Source of the DNA: Domibacillus antri
GTDB taxonomy: Bacteria > Bacillota > Bacilli > Bacillales > Domibacillaceae
Assembly: GCF_001936625.1 (NCBI RefSeq)
Contig: NZ_MSDU01000014.1
Span: 1 to 64,000 of the forward strand
Reading direction: 5' to 3'
DNA length: 64,000 nt
The position numbers were made by a program, and so were the translations under genes. Numbering within the stretch: the first letter of the stretch is position 1; every line of letters begins with the position of its first letter. This document shows, one piece after another, positions 48,628-58,044 of this stretch. Below the pieces are notes generated by a model. The model saw only the letters and a program-made list of their open reading frames with translations, had not been told where the DNA came from and did no database searches.

Positions 48628-49773
48628 TTATGATAAGAATGAGCGCACAAACGCTCTTGCTTCAGCATCCGATTCCATAATCGCCCCAAGTTCCGGTGAA
48701 AGAATGACATTGTGCTGTTCCATCGCGCGTTCCACCATCTCTTCAATTTGCAGGAAAGTAAGTTTCCCATCAAGAAATGCGGCAACTGCTTCTTCGTTGG
48801 CGGCGTTCATGACAGCAGGCATTGTCCCTGCCGTTCTTCCTGCTTCATACGCAAAATGAAGCATCCGATACCGGTTAAAATCTGCTTTTTCAAAATGCAG
48901 ACGCCCTATTTCCACTAAATCCAGCGGCATTGTATCCGGCAGCGGCAGACGGTCAGGCCAAGTCAATGCATATTGAATCGGCACCCGCATATCCGGCGAA
49001 CCAAGCTGTGCCATTACGGAACGGTCATGAAATTCTACCATTGAATGTATGATGCTTTCCCGATGTAAAATAACATCTATTTGATCATATGGCAAGCTAA
49101 AAAGCCAGTGTGCTTCAATTACTTCAAGCCCTTTATTCATCATTGTGGCAGAATCTACTGTGATTTTAGCGCCCATTGACCAGTTTGGATGGTTCAGCGT
49201 CTCTGCCACCGTCACATCGGCAAGCTCTTCCCGCTTTTTGTCACGAAAGCTTCCTCCAGAAGCCGTTAAAATAATTCGGCTGACATTTTTGTTGCGTTCT
49301 CCTTGCATACACTGAAAAATCGCCGAATGCTCACTATCGACCGGGAGTAATTCCACACCCGCTTTTTTAGCAGCAGCGGTCACAATATGTCCTGCCGTTA
49401 CTAACGTTTCTTTGTTTGCAATCGCGATCGTTTTGCCTGAATCAATTGCGCTTAATGTCGGCTGAAGCCCGACGCTGCCAATAACAGCATTCACAAGCGT
49501 ATCCGCTTTATAATAAACGGCAGCTAGTTCCAGTCCCTGCGACCCGTGCATGATCTGGACATTCGGGTATTCGGACTGAAGACGTTCAGCATCATCTTTA
49601 TCGACAACGGAAACAAAATCAGGCATAAACTCGTTGATGATCTGTCTTGCCGCATCCACATTTCTTCCTGCGGAAAAAGCAGAAAGCGTGAATGATTCCG
49701 GATTCTTTCTGATAATATCGAGCGTTTGTACGCCGATCGATCCGGTGGCCCCGAGCAGACTAATCGTTTTCAA
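48628..49773 (-). CDS. dxr: 1-deoxy-D-xylulose 5-phosphate reductoisomerase
   Basis: Dxr catalyses the second step of the MEP isoprenoid pathway, whose products feed UppS encoded upstream. The 381-residue protein has the NADPH loop [13 protein letters not shown] (residues 5-17), NKETLV near residue 123, and the metal/substrate region DSEHSAIFQ and TASGGSFRD, plus [22 protein letters not shown] in blocks. The start is TTG at 49773, eight bases after AAGGAG. cdsA ends 12 bases upstream. Confidence 0.97.
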   Translation of the reverse strand: MKTISLLGATGSIGVQTLDIIRKNPESFTLSAFSAGRNVDAARQIINEFMPDFVSVVDKDDAERLQSEYPNVQIMHGSQGLELAAVYYKADTLVNAVIGSVGLQPTLSAIDSGKTIAIANKETLVTAGHIVTAAAKKAGVELLPVDSEHSAIFQCMQGERNKNVSRIILTASGGSFRDKKREELADVTVAETLNHPNWSMGAKITVDSATMMNKGLEVIEAHWLFSLPYDQIDVILHRESIIHSMVEFHDRSVMAQLGSPDMRVPIQYALTWPDRLPLPDTMPLDLVEIGRLHFEKADFNRYRMLHFAYEAGRTAGTMPAVMNAANEEAVAAFLDGKLTFLQIEEMVERAMEQHNVILSPELGAIMESDAEARAFVRSFLS

Positions 49774-49785
49774 AAAATCATCTCC

Positions 49786-50577
49786 TTACAATAGTTGAAG
49801 CATATGCAATAGCGGGAATACAAAGAGCCAGCTGTCTGTCCTGTCTAAAATCCCCCCGTGGCCCGGCAGTAATGTTCCCGAATCCTTCACATTATAATGA
49901 CGTTTCAATGCCGATTCAGCAAGATCGCCAATTTGTCCTGCGACAGATAATAAAGCCGTGGCGAGCAGTACCCATACAGCACCCGCTTCAAAGTCAATCA
50001 TAAACAAAAAGATAATCGCTACCACTACAGCCGAAGCAATACCTCCGTAAAAACCCGCAACTGTTTTGTTTGGGCTGATTTCCGGCCACAATTTCCGTTT
50101 ACCGATTGACCGGCCGACAAAATAAGCGCCTGAATCCGTTGCCCATGTAATGAACAGCGCGAAAAAGACAAACATGATCCCTGCTTCTCTCGTTTCAATC
50201 ATATAGAAAAATCCGAAGCCGATATATAGGGGAGCGAGCACGCAAAATGCGGCTTCGTCAAACGTAAATCTATTTTTAGTGATGACGGTATACACTAAGA
50301 AAAGAAGGACGAAAACAAGCAGGAGCTCCATTTTTCCGTACCCTGCCTTCTGCCATTCGCCCGCAATAGTTGATGGAAGCAGCAAAACAAATGAAAGCAA
50401 TACAGACAACAGTCCCGGCAACGACACTGTCGGAATGCCTTTCATTTTTAACGCCTCCAGCACGGCTGCTGCACTCATCGTATAAACGAGCATAATAAAT
50501 GGCAGCCCTCCATACAAAACGATTGGTAAAAACGCAGCGGCTGCAATGACACCCGTGATAATTCGTTGTTTCATCAT
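49786..50577 (-). CDS. cdsA: Phosphatidate cytidylyltransferase
   Basis: CdsA makes CDP-diacylglycerol, the precursor used by PgsA encoded elsewhere in this window. The 263-residue membrane protein has about eight hydrophobic helices and the family signature near the C-terminus: ESALKRHYNVKDSGTLLPGHGG then ILDRTDS. Two adjacent ATGs (50577, 50574) follow GGGGGATT. uppS is 22 bases upstream, in the conserved frr-uppS-cdsA-dxr-rseP order. Confidence 0.96.
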   Translation of the reverse strand: MMKQRIITGVIAAAAFLPIVLYGGLPFIMLVYTMSAAAVLEALKMKGIPTVSLPGLLSVLLSFVLLLPSTIAGEWQKAGYGKMELLLVFVLLFLVYTVITKNRFTFDEAAFCVLAPLYIGFGFFYMIETREAGIMFVFFALFITWATDSGAYFVGRSIGKRKLWPEISPNKTVAGFYGGIASAVVVAIIFLFMIDFEAGAVWVLLATALLSVAGQIGDLAESALKRHYNVKDSGTLLPGHGGILDRTDSWLFVFPLLHMLQLL

Positions 50578-50599
50578 TCATAATCCCCCAGCTTATTCT

Positions 50600-51361
50600 T
50601 CACGACAACCCGCCGAAGCGCCGCGATCTTTTTTGAAAAGCGGCCACTGCTTCAAGAAGGTCTTCTTCTGAAAAGTCGGGCCATAATACATCAGTAAAGA
50701 AAAATTCGGTGTATGCCAGCTGCCAGAGCATAAAGTTGCTGAGGCGGTGTTCTCCGCTCGTGCGGATGAGCAAATCAGGCTCAGGCAAATGACTCGTCAT
50801 TAAATAGCGGGAAATCGTTTCGTCACATATTTCATTTTTCTTTAAAACACCCGATTGTACATCGTTCATCATTGCGTGAAACGCTTTTACGATCTCTGCC
50901 CGGCTGCCGTAATTTAAGGCGAAATTTAAGATAAGTCCGTCATTTCCTGCTGTCTTGTCCATCGCATTTTGAACAGCCTTTTTTGTATGAGTAGGCAGCT
51001 GCTCCATATCACCGATCATTTCCACACGCACATTTTCTTCTATGAGTTCCGGTAAAAAGGTGGATAAAAATTCTTCCGGCAATTTCATTAAAAAATCGAC
51101 TTCCAATTTCGGACGTTTCCAATTTTCTGTTGAAAATGCGTATAGAGTCAATACTTTTACGCCAATCCGGCTTGCGGTTCGAGTTATTTCCCGTACCGTT
51201 TTCATTCCTTCGTTATGTCCGGCGATACGCGGCAATGCCCGTTTTTTTGCCCAGCGGCCGTTTCCATCCATAATGATGGCAATATGTACAGGTATATTTT
51301 CTTCTGAAATCGTCGTTTCCCCTGTATGTTTTGATTGCCAGAACCACTGTTTTTGTCCCAT
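50600..51361 (-). CDS. uppS: Undecaprenyl diphosphate synthase
   Basis: UppS extends farnesyl diphosphate to the C55 lipid carrier for cell-wall synthesis. The 253-residue cis-prenyltransferase shows AIIMDGNGRWAKKR with the catalytic Asp, GHNEGMKTVREI, YAFSTENWKRP and the C-terminal RTSGEHRLSNFMLWQLAYTEFFF in blocks. The ATG at 51361 has GGAGG seven bases upstream; the longer frame to 51394 has no site. Confidence 0.96.
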   Translation of the reverse strand: MGQKQWFWQSKHTGETTISEENIPVHIAIIMDGNGRWAKKRALPRIAGHNEGMKTVREITRTASRIGVKVLTLYAFSTENWKRPKLEVDFLMKLPEEFLSTFLPELIEENVRVEMIGDMEQLPTHTKKAVQNAMDKTAGNDGLILNFALNYGSRAEIVKAFHAMMNDVQSGVLKKNEICDETISRYLMTSHLPEPDLLIRTSGEHRLSNFMLWQLAYTEFFFTDVLWPDFSEEDLLEAVAAFQKRSRRFGGLS

Positions 51362-51440
51362 ACAACATCCTCCACATCGCTTCTTCCTATCCATTTTAAC
51401 ATATAAGATGATTTCATAGGAAATGCGGCGATAAAATCCA

Positions 51441-51480
51441 AAAAAAGAAACCCTCTTGCCAGCAAGAGGGTTTCTTTTTT
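51441..51480 (-). terminator. Rho-independent terminator after frr
   Basis: GAAACCCTCTTGC and GCAAGAGGGTTTC form a 13-bp perfect stem, followed by TTTTTTGGA on the minus strand. It splits pyrH-frr from uppS. Confidence 0.92.
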
Positions 51481-52036
51481 ACACTTCCATAATCTCTTGT
51501 TCTTTCTCTTTTGCGATGTCATCCACTTTACGAATGTATTCATCCGTCTGTTTTTGAACATCTTCTGTGTAGCCGCGAAGATCATCTTCCGTTATATCGC
51601 CGCTTTTTTCACTTTTCTTTAAATCGTCGTTCGCATCACGGCGAATGTTGCGGATTGCCACCTTCGCATCTTCCGCTTCCTTTTTCACAAGCTTAGCGAG
51701 TTCTTTACGGCGCTCTTCTGTCAATGCCGGGAAGTTTAAGCGAATCACTGAACCATCATTCGATGGCGTTAAACCAAGATCCGATTTCAAAAGCGCTTTT
51801 TCAATGTCACCCATCGATGTTTTATCGTACGGCTGAATAACTAAAAGACGCGCTTCCGGAATACTGATGGAAGCAAGCTGATTAATCGGCGTCGGTGCCC
51901 CGTAATAATCGATTGAAATACGATCCAATACATTTGCACTTGCCCGTCCGGCGCGGATTGACGCCAGTTCACGTGTGAAAGCTTGAATCGCTTTATCCAT
52001 TTTTTCTTTTGACTGGTCGATAATTTGCTGTGCCAA
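51479..52036 (-). CDS. frr: Ribosome recycling factor
   Basis: Frr, with EF-G, splits post-termination ribosomes. The 185-residue protein has the family sequence ([56 protein letters not shown] in blocks) and usual length. It starts with TTG at 52036, eight bases after GGGGG, and is two bases after pyrH. Confidence 0.97.
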   Translation of the reverse strand: MAQQIIDQSKEKMDKAIQAFTRELASIRAGRASANVLDRISIDYYGAPTPINQLASISIPEARLLVIQPYDKTSMGDIEKALLKSDLGLTPSNDGSVIRLNFPALTEERRKELAKLVKKEAEDAKVAIRNIRRDANDDLKKSEKSGDITEDDLRGYTEDVQKQTDEYIRKVDDIAKEKEQEIMEV

Positions 52037-52038
52037 GA

Positions 52039-52761
52039 TTATTTCCCCCTTACGATTGTTCCGATATTTTCACCCATAACCACACGTTTAATATTCCCTT
52101 TTTCTGTTACCGAGAAAACAACAAGTGGAATATCGTTATCCATACATAAAGAAGAAGCTGTTGAGTCCATAACCGCCAGTCCTTCTTTAATGACATCAAG
52201 GTATGATAATTCTGTATATTTCACTGCGCCTGCATCCATTTTCGGATCCGCACTGTAGACACCGTCCACATTATTTTTCGCCATTAAAATAACTTCCGCT
52301 TCAATTTCGGCCGCGCGCAATGCAGCGGTTGTATCGGTTGAGAAGTACGGATTGCCTGTACCTGCCGCAAAAATAACAACGCGCCCCTTTTCAAGATGGC
52401 GGATTGCCCGTCTGCGAATGTATGGCTCTGCGACCTGACGCATTTCAATCGACGTCTGTACCCGCGTTTCAATGCCAAGCTGTTCCAGGCTGTCCTGGAG
52501 TGCCATAGAATTCATGACGGTAGCCAGCATGCCCATATAATCAGCCGTAGCACGATCCATTCCCATTTCACTGCCGATTTTTCCACGCCAAATGTTGCCG
52601 CCGCCAACGACGACCGCCACTTCAACGTCGAGTTCACTTACTTCTTTCACTTGTTCAGCAACCGATTGAATGACCGTCGGGTTAATCCCAAAACCGGCTT
52701 CGCCCGCTAATGCTTCACCACTTAATTTTAATACAACGCGTTTATACTTAGGCTGGCTCAT
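52039..52761 (-). CDS. pyrH: UMP kinase
   Basis: PyrH phosphorylates UMP to UDP. The 240-residue amino-acid-kinase-fold protein shows [27 protein letters not shown], the [17 protein letters not shown] region and the [19 protein letters not shown] loop. The ATG at 52761 is five bases after GGAGGT; an ATG four codons earlier overlaps that site. The spacer to tsf contains overlapping alternative hairpins. Confidence 0.97.
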   Translation of the reverse strand: MSQPKYKRVVLKLSGEALAGEAGFGINPTVIQSVAEQVKEVSELDVEVAVVVGGGNIWRGKIGSEMGMDRATADYMGMLATVMNSMALQDSLEQLGIETRVQTSIEMRQVAEPYIRRRAIRHLEKGRVVIFAAGTGNPYFSTDTTAALRAAEIEAEVILMAKNNVDGVYSADPKMDAGAVKYTELSYLDVIKEGLAVMDSTASSLCMDNDIPLVVFSVTEKGNIKRVVMGENIGTIVRGK

Positions 52762-52784
52762 GTAGACCTCCATCTGTTAATGTA

Positions 52785-52838
52785 CATGAAATCCCTCACC
52801 GGAGCGGCAAGGGATTTCATTTATTCCGTTCCGCTCCG
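52785..52838 (-). other. Alternative hairpins between tsf and pyrH
   Basis: TGAAATCCCT / AGGGATTTCA (52787-52796 and 52810-52819) form one 10-bp stem. Its loop carries GGAGCGG (52801-52807), which is complementary to CCGCTCC at 52831-52837, so a second exclusive stem is possible. Neither is followed by a T-run. A regulatory switch or processing site is conceivable. Confidence 0.5.
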
Positions 52839-52852
52839 CGGAAAAGAAAGCA

Positions 52853-53734
52853 TTATTTTTTCACTTGGCTCATTACTTCTTCAGCAAAGTTATCTTGACG
52901 TTTTTCCAAACCTTCGCCCACTTCATAGCGAACAAATTCCGTCAATGTTGCCCCTTTGGATTCAAGGAATTGACGCACTTTTTGGTCAGGATCTTTAACA
53001 AAGCTTTGATCTAAAATGCATACTTCTTCAAAAAACTTGCCAAGGCGGCCTTCTACCATTTTGGCTACGATGTTTTCAGGCTTGCCTTCATTTAACGCCT
53101 GCTCAGTCAATACTTTACGCTCACGTTCTACTTCTTCTTCAGAAACCTGATCGCGTGATACATACTTCGGATTCAATGCAGCTGCATGCATCGCCACGTC
53201 TTTTGCTGCCGAAGCATCTGTTGTACCTTCAACAACAGCAAGTACGCCAATACGTCCGCCCATGTGCAAGTATTCACCGAAAGCAGCGTTCTCGCCTTTT
53301 GTACGGATTTCAAAACGGCGGAGTGTGATTTTTTCACCGATTTTAGAAATCGCTTCGCTGATGTACGTATCAACTGTTTTACCGTTTTCCATTGTTTGTT
53401 GAAGTGCTTCTTCAACCGATGCCGGTTTATTAGCCAAAAGATGTGCCGCGATTTCTTTCACAAGCACCTGGAAGTTTTCGTTTTTCGCAACGAAGTCTGT
53501 TTCTGCATTTACTTCAACGATCACAGCTGTGTCGCCTTCGCTTGTAATGAATGTAGTACCTTCTGCTGCGATACGGTCTGATTTCTTTGCCGCTTTCGCG
53601 ATTCCTTTTTCACGAAGGTAATCGATAGCTTGGTCCAAATTGCCATCCGTTTCAACTAATGCTTTTTTGCAGTCCATCATACCTGCGCCAGTTTTTTCAC
53701 GTAGTTCTTTTACCATTTGTGCAGTAATCGCCAT
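52853..53734 (-). CDS. tsf: Elongation factor Ts
   Basis: EF-Ts exchanges GDP for GTP on EF-Tu. The 293-residue protein has the N-terminal UBA-like domain ([19 protein letters not shown]), the [10 protein letters not shown] motif that contacts EF-Tu, and the C-terminal [13 protein letters not shown] and [16 protein letters not shown] blocks. GGAGGAATTATA precedes the ATG. A terminator separates it from rpsB, as in B. subtilis. Confidence 0.98.
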   Translation of the reverse strand: MAITAQMVKELREKTGAGMMDCKKALVETDGNLDQAIDYLREKGIAKAAKKSDRIAAEGTTFITSEGDTAVIVEVNAETDFVAKNENFQVLVKEIAAHLLANKPASVEEALQQTMENGKTVDTYISEAISKIGEKITLRRFEIRTKGENAAFGEYLHMGGRIGVLAVVEGTTDASAAKDVAMHAAALNPKYVSRDQVSEEEVERERKVLTEQALNEGKPENIVAKMVEGRLGKFFEEVCILDQSFVKDPDQKVRQFLESKGATLTEFVRYEVGEGLEKRQDNFAEEVMSQVKK

Positions 53735-53800
53735 TATAATTCCTCCTTAAATATGTAGAGCGGACCACGAAAGCATTGCCATGGTGAAATCCGCACTTCT

Positions 53801-53842
53801 TTAAAAAAAGGTGATAAGGGTATCCCTCTTATCACCTTTATA
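53801..53842 (-). terminator. Terminator/attenuator between rpsB and tsf
   Basis: AAGGTGATAAG and CTTATCACCTT pair in a stem extended by AGGG/CCCT, followed by TTTTTTTAAAG on the minus strand. Confidence 0.88.
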
Positions 53843-53847
53843 ATGTA

Positions 53848-54600
53848 TTACTCAGCTGCAGCTTCTGCTGTTTCAGCTTCCTGCGCTTCGTCTCCAGCTG
53901 CTGCTTCAGCGATTTCTTCGCCTTGCTTCGCTTCAAGAACAGCGTCAGCCATTTTACCAGTTAAAAGTTTTACAGCGCGGATTGCGTCATCGTTTGCAGG
54001 GATTACGTAATCAATTTCGTCCGGATCACAGTTAGTATCAACAATACCAACGATCGGAATGTTCAATTTACGCGCTTCTGCCACAGCAATACGTTCTTTA
54101 CGCGGGTCGATAATGAAAAGGGCATCTGGAAGACCTTTCATATCCTTAATACCGCCAAGGAACTTCACAAGGCGCTCATGCTCTTTTTTAAGCTGAACAA
54201 CTTCTTTTTTCGGAAGTACGTCGAATGTACCGTCTTCCGCCATTTTTTCGATGTTTTTCAAACGTTGAATACGCTTTTGAATTGTTGAGAAGTTTGTAAG
54301 TGTACCACCAAGCCAGCGTTGGTTCACGTAGTACATACCTGAACGTTCTGCTTCTTCTTTCACAGACTCCTGAGCTTGTTTTTTCGTTCCAACGAACAAT
54401 ACTTTACCACCGTCACCGGCAACTTCTCTTACAAATTTGTACGCTTCTTCCACTTTGCGGACCGTTTTTTGAAGATCGATGATGTAGATCCCGTTACGCT
54501 CCTGGAAAATGTACTTTTTCATTTTCGGGTTCCAGCGGCGTGTTTGATGGCCGAAGTGAACACCAGCTTCAAGCAATTGCTTCATAGAAATGACTGACAT
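53848..54600 (-). CDS. rpsB: 30S ribosomal protein S2
   Basis: S2 is a late-binding 30S protein. The 250-residue product starts [28 protein letters not shown] in family order and contains [10 protein letters not shown] and the [21 protein letters not shown] blocks, with an Ala/Glu-rich tail. The ATG at 54600 follows AACAGGAGG with good spacing; the longer frame upstream reads through the leader and is not translated. A SigA promoter 110 bases upstream defines a leader. Confidence 0.98.
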   Translation of the reverse strand: MSVISMKQLLEAGVHFGHQTRRWNPKMKKYIFQERNGIYIIDLQKTVRKVEEAYKFVREVAGDGGKVLFVGTKKQAQESVKEEAERSGMYYVNQRWLGGTLTNFSTIQKRIQRLKNIEKMAEDGTFDVLPKKEVVQLKKEHERLVKFLGGIKDMKGLPDALFIIDPRKERIAVAEARKLNIPIVGIVDTNCDPDEIDYVIPANDDAIRAVKLLTGKMADAVLEAKQGEEIAEAAAGDEAQEAETAEAAAE

Positions 54601-54716
54601 GTTTGTTTCCTCCTGTTTGGTTATATTTCCTCCGTCTTTATCCCTTTCAGACAAAATCCGTCATGGACGGCACCGTCTGCCTGAATCAAAAGACGTGTGT
54701 ATTAACACCGTTAGTT
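54601..54716 (-). promoter_or_regulatory. rpsB leader
   Basis: The predicted transcript has about 110 untranslated bases with a GACGG..GCCGTC repeat and a second SD-like GGAGGAAAT about 25 bases before the real one. Long leaders before rpsB are sites of S2 autoregulation in several bacteria; no specific fold was assigned. Confidence 0.4.
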
Positions 54717-54745
54717 ACTATATCACAATGAGACCCCGTCCGCAA
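54717..54745 (-). promoter_or_regulatory. SigA promoter of rpsB
   Basis: TTGCGG (54740-54745) and TATAGT (54717-54722) are 17 bases apart on the minus strand, directly after the swrB stop. This marks the boundary between the motility operon and the growth genes. Confidence 0.78.
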
Positions 54746-55225
54746 CTATTTTTCTTGCGGCCGGTACAATTTTAATCCAAGCTGTACTTCTGTGATACCA
54801 ATCTGCATCTTGCGTGCGATATCCTCGTCTGAAAACCCCTGTTTTTTCAGTTCAATCATCTGTTCCGCCGGAGAACGAACTGTCACCGGCTTCTCCTGGT
54901 CATTTTTTATACGGGTATATGCTTTCGCGGCAGCTTTTCTCGGAACGATTGGCGGCAGCGGTACAGCATCCTGTTTCATTTCCTCCGGCAGAGGCACGAT
55001 TTCTTTTTGTTCAGGAGGCTTGTTCGACAACTGCTTTAGAAGATGCTCATTCTCTTCTTTTAGTTCCATTAAAAAGGCGGTCATCATTTCTTCTGTTTCC
55101 AATGCTGTCTGCCTCATTTTTTGTTCAGTCAGCTTTATGTTATTTTGCCGCTGGTATAATAAAATAAGCGCAAACAGACTGACTGCATGCAATAAAAATG
55201 AGATGGTTATTAAAAACGTCGTCAT
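54746..55225 (-). CDS. swrB: SwrB (YlxL), swarming motility protein
   Basis: SwrB promotes flagellar type III secretion activation and SigD activity in B. subtilis. This 159-residue homologue has an N-terminal membrane helix (residues 3-24), a coiled segment, a Pro-rich linker and a C-terminal helix-turn-helix-like part (MIELKKQGFSDEDIARKMQIGITEVQLGLKL in blocks). Position between sigD and rpsB is conserved. Sequence similarity is moderate, so the role is inferred from domain layout and context. Confidence 0.85.
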   Translation of the reverse strand: MTTFLITISFLLHAVSLFALILLYQRQNNIKLTEQKMRQTALETEEMMTAFLMELKEENEHLLKQLSNKPPEQKEIVPLPEEMKQDAVPLPPIVPRKAAAKAYTRIKNDQEKPVTVRSPAEQMIELKKQGFSDEDIARKMQIGITEVQLGLKLYRPQEK

Positions 55226-55233
55226 AATTCTCC

Positions 55234-55533
55234 TTACCCGCTCACATCAATACGCTTCCCTTTATAAGGATGGGCGGATTTCTTTTTTTCATCCTGTTTC
55301 TTCTTTCTTCTTTGTCTTTGCTGTTCATTTTCCCGGCCGCGTTCATTCAAATTCATTTTATCGATGTTATCCCCCTCAACAACGGCTTTTCGTTTCCATT
55401 CTGCTTCTTTTTCCGCATCAGCATTTGCATTTTGCTGGGCAGACAGGGCATTTTGCTGCTGGTCCAGCACCGTTTTGGACGCCTCATAAGTCCGGGGAAG
55501 TGCCACCTGCATCTCAACCGATTTAAAATCCAC
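55234..55533 (-). CDS. Small charged protein between sigD and swrB, function unknown
   Basis: I do not recognise this 99-residue protein. It starts with GTG, five bases after GGGGTG, and reads MDFKSVEMQVALPRTYEASKT. The middle is Gln/Asn/Ala-rich, and the last 40 residues are strongly charged with Arg/Lys/Glu runs. There is no membrane segment. It begins 29 bases after sigD and ends eight bases before swrB, so it is cotranscribed with both. B. subtilis has no gene here, but small reading frames at this position occur in other Bacilli. A motility-related role is only suggested by context. Confidence 0.75.
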   Translation of the reverse strand: MDFKSVEMQVALPRTYEASKTVLDQQQNALSAQQNANADAEKEAEWKRKAVVEGDNIDKMNLNERGRENEQQRQRRKKKQDEKKKSAHPYKGKRIDVSG

Positions 55534-55562
55534 ACCGCCACCCCGTTTCCTTCGTAAATGGA

Positions 55563-56330
55563 TTACCCTTTTTTCTTCACAAGCTGCTGCTTTAACTTAA
55601 ATAATGCCTTCGAATGAATCTGCGAAATCCGGGATGTCGATAATCCGAGAATTTCACCGATCTCTGTCAAAGTGAGCTCCTCTTTATAGAAAAGGTCAAT
55701 AACAAGCTGCTCTTTTTCCGTCAATTTTTCAATTTGCGCGGCCAAATCATTTATTTGTTCCTGTTTAACAAGCTCTTCTTCCGGTGACAATACCTGTTCA
55801 TCTTTAATGACAAAACCAAAACCTTCCTGCTGATCCAGTTCATTCATCTGTTCATCCATTGATAAAACGTGAGAAAAAAAATGTTCCGCCATTGTATCAT
55901 GAACATCATCTGCCGTGATTCCGAGCTCTTCTGCAACTTCCTCCGCTGTCACTGTCCGTAAATAACGCTGTTCAAGCTTCGACACAGCCGCTTCAATCTT
56001 CTTTGATTTTTCCCGGGCGGCACGCGGCAGCCAGTCCGCTTTACGAAGCCCGTCTAATATGGCTCCGCGAATGCGAAAAGAGGCATACGTATCGAATTTT
56101 AAATCACGTGAAGGTTCAAATTTTAACAGAGCATCATACAGACCCGATAAGCCGAAACTCATAATTTCTTCTCTGCTTACCGCTTTCGGCAGTGTGGACG
56201 CTATTCTCCGGCTGTGAAAAGTCACAAGAGGCATGTATCGGGTGACGAGTGCATCCCCATCGTCCGGATGCTTCTCTTTTTTCCACCTTGTCCATAGATC
56301 CTGCTCTTCCTGCTGCGTTGTCTTCGTCAT
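55563..56330 (-). CDS. sigD: RNA polymerase sigma factor SigD
   Basis: SigD (FliA family) directs late flagellar, chemotaxis and autolysin genes. The 255-residue protein has region 2 (SFGLSGLYDALLKFEPSRDLKFDTYASFRIRGAILDGLRKAD as blocks), region 3 and region 4 with the helix-turn-helix LTLTEIGEILGLSTSRISQIHSKALFKL in blocks. In B. subtilis it is the penultimate gene of the long fla/che operon. Here a terminator and a good SigA promoter lie between cheD and sigD. Confidence 0.96.
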   Translation of the reverse strand: MTKTTQQEEQDLWTRWKKEKHPDDGDALVTRYMPLVTFHSRRIASTLPKAVSREEIMSFGLSGLYDALLKFEPSRDLKFDTYASFRIRGAILDGLRKADWLPRAAREKSKKIEAAVSKLEQRYLRTVTAEEVAEELGITADDVHDTMAEHFFSHVLSMDEQMNELDQQEGFGFVIKDEQVLSPEEELVKQEQINDLAAQIEKLTEKEQLVIDLFYKEELTLTEIGEILGLSTSRISQIHSKALFKLKQQLVKKKG

Positions 56331-56376
56331 TTGATCCCCCCTGACCTAACCGGTGCAAAACCATCCTTTTTTTATT

Positions 56377-56405
56377 ATTTTAAAGAAAAGTCATGCATTT
56401 GCCAA
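56377..56405 (-). promoter_or_regulatory. SigA promoter of sigD
   Basis: TTGGCA (56400-56405) and TAAAAT (56377-56382) are 17 bases apart on the minus strand, each with one mismatch to consensus. The transcript would start about 40 bases before the sigD start codon. Confidence 0.75.
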
Positions 56406-56411
56406 CATTAT

Positions 56412-56448
56412 GCACAAAAAAGCAGCGGCATTGATGCCCCTGCTTTTC
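56412..56448 (-). terminator. Terminator between cheD and sigD
   Basis: AAAGCAG..GGCAT and ATGCC..CTGCTTT form a stem with one mismatch, followed by TTTTTTGTGC on the minus strand, immediately after the cheD stop. Confidence 0.8.
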
Positions 56449-56946
56449 TTACAGCTGCTGCTCACCTTTATTGACTGTCCGAATATGAAGAATGGACGTA
56501 GATGGATCAAACTCAATCGTCCGGCCGCTGTTTCCGCCGACATCTTCAGCGAGAATCGGGATGCGGGCCGCCTTTAACTGTTCTTTGACGGCATCGACAT
56601 TCCGCGGACCAATCTTCATTAAATCAGAACCGGATTTAAACTGAAACATTTGCGCACCGCCTGCAATTTTGGCTTTAAGCCGTGATGGACGTGCGCCGAT
56701 TTTCGTCAGCTCATTAATCAGAGCCGGTACCCCTGTATTGGCAAATTTAGCGGCATTTTTCATATTTGATTTTGCAAGGCTTGAGTCTGGAAGCATCACA
56801 TGAACCATTCCAGCGACACGAGCTGTTTCATCGTACAACACGACGCCGACGCAGGAACCAAGACCGGATGTGCGGATTGTCCCCGGCGGCTTGACGACAT
56901 TCAGGTCTGCAATCCCTACTTTCACAACGTCCCGCACGTTATTCAT
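56449..56946 (-). CDS. cheD: CheD, chemoreceptor glutamine deamidase
   Basis: CheD deamidates chemoreceptors and binds CheC. The 165-residue protein has the catalytic Cys in SGLGSCVGVVLYDE, the His in GMVHVMLPDS, and GGAQMF. The ATG at 56946 overlaps the cheC end by eight bases and gives MNNVRDVVKVGIADLN as in B. subtilis; an ATG eight codons earlier is inside cheC. CheC and CheD act together, which fits the overlap. Confidence 0.95.
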   Translation of the reverse strand: MNNVRDVVKVGIADLNVVKPPGTIRTSGLGSCVGVVLYDETARVAGMVHVMLPDSSLAKSNMKNAAKFANTGVPALINELTKIGARPSRLKAKIAGGAQMFQFKSGSDLMKIGPRNVDAVKEQLKAARIPILAEDVGGNSGRTIEFDPSTSILHIRTVNKGEQQL

Positions 56947-57583
56947 TATAACCGGCTCCAAGTGCTTCAAAAATTACCGGGAATGAGTCCGGAGACAACA
57001 ATAAAAAGAAATGCCCTTTTACTGTTTCTATATCTCCCGCTTCAAGCTCCGTCAAAATCGTGTCAATCACGATGGCATAATCGCTGTATTGGGAAATTTC
57101 AAGCAATCCATAGCTGATAATAGCGCCAAACATATCGACGGCAAGCTCCGGTACAGACGGCTGCAGTTTTAAATGCGTAAAATCACTCAATGCTGATAAG
57201 TATGAGCCGGACAAAATGTTCCCCATTTCCTGCATCGCAGAAAAACCGATATGCTGCACCTCACGGTCATGGAATGTAAACATGTCGTCCATCGTTAATT
57301 TTTGGATAAACCGATCCGCTTCCTCTACTGCCAGCATGAAAAACATGTTGCCGCCTGCTTCTCCTTCAATACGGAGGCTGACGCTGACCGCTTCTTTTTC
57401 AGAACCGCCTGTCAGCTCCATCATCTCTGTAAACGGAACAACACGGACGCTTGGCACCTTCATATCAATCTTCCGGTTCAGGAGCGTAGACAGGGACGTT
57501 GCGGCATGTCCCGCTCCAATATTCCCTACTTCTTTTAAAATATCAAGATGAATAGGCTGAATGTGATCAATATAGTTCATCAT
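56939..57583 (-). CDS. cheC: CheC, CheY-P phosphatase
   Basis: CheC dephosphorylates CheY-P and controls CheD. The 214-residue protein shows two phosphatase motifs of the E-x3-N type: LKEVGNIGAGHAATSLS near residue 15 and MQEMGNILSGSYLSAL near residue 115. B. subtilis CheC has about 209 residues. It lies nine bases after cheW and overlaps cheD. Confidence 0.95.
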   Translation of the reverse strand: MMNYIDHIQPIHLDILKEVGNIGAGHAATSLSTLLNRKIDMKVPSVRVVPFTEMMELTGGSEKEAVSVSLRIEGEAGGNMFFMLAVEEADRFIQKLTMDDMFTFHDREVQHIGFSAMQEMGNILSGSYLSALSDFTHLKLQPSVPELAVDMFGAIISYGLLEISQYSDYAIVIDTILTELEAGDIETVKGHFFLLLSPDSFPVIFEALGAGYNE

Positions 57584-57592
57584 GAACAGCCC

Positions 57593-58030
57593 TTATTTAA
57601 AAATCTTCTCAAGACTGAGCATAATCAGCAGTCTTTTTTCGAGTTTGGCGACACCAGTAATGTATTCATCTCCAAGCGAACCAACCACTTCCGGCTGCGG
57701 TTCAATGGCATCAAGGGGAATATCCAGCACATCATTTGCACCGTCTACAATTAAACCGACTTCCATATCATCACGAGCAGCAATAATAATGCGCGTTGTG
57801 TCATCATAGCGATCATCCGCCAAACCGAACCGGCTGCGCAAATCGATAATCGGTGTGACGACACCCCGTAAATTAATAACGCCTTTTACGAAAGACACAG
57901 TGCCCGGCACACGCGTGATATGCATTAATTTTTCGATGGAGTGGACCTGGTGAACCGGCAGAGCATATTCTTTATCCAATAATTGAAAAGCAATGACTTT
58001 AACTGCGGTTGGAGCACTTGTTTCACTCAT
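57593..58030 (-). CDS. cheW: CheW, chemotaxis coupling protein
   Basis: CheW links CheA to chemoreceptors. The 145-residue SH3-like protein has the family blocks LDKEYALPVHQVHSIEKL, RVPGTVSFVKGVINLRGVVTPIIDLR and GLIVDGANDVLDIP. The start follows GAGGTGCGGCT. It lies 14 bases after cheA. Confidence 0.96.
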   Translation of the reverse strand: MSETSAPTAVKVIAFQLLDKEYALPVHQVHSIEKLMHITRVPGTVSFVKGVINLRGVVTPIIDLRSRFGLADDRYDDTTRIIIAARDDMEVGLIVDGANDVLDIPLDAIEPQPEVVGSLGDEYITGVAKLEKRLLIMLSLEKIFK

Positions 58031-58044
58031 AGCCGCACCTCCTC

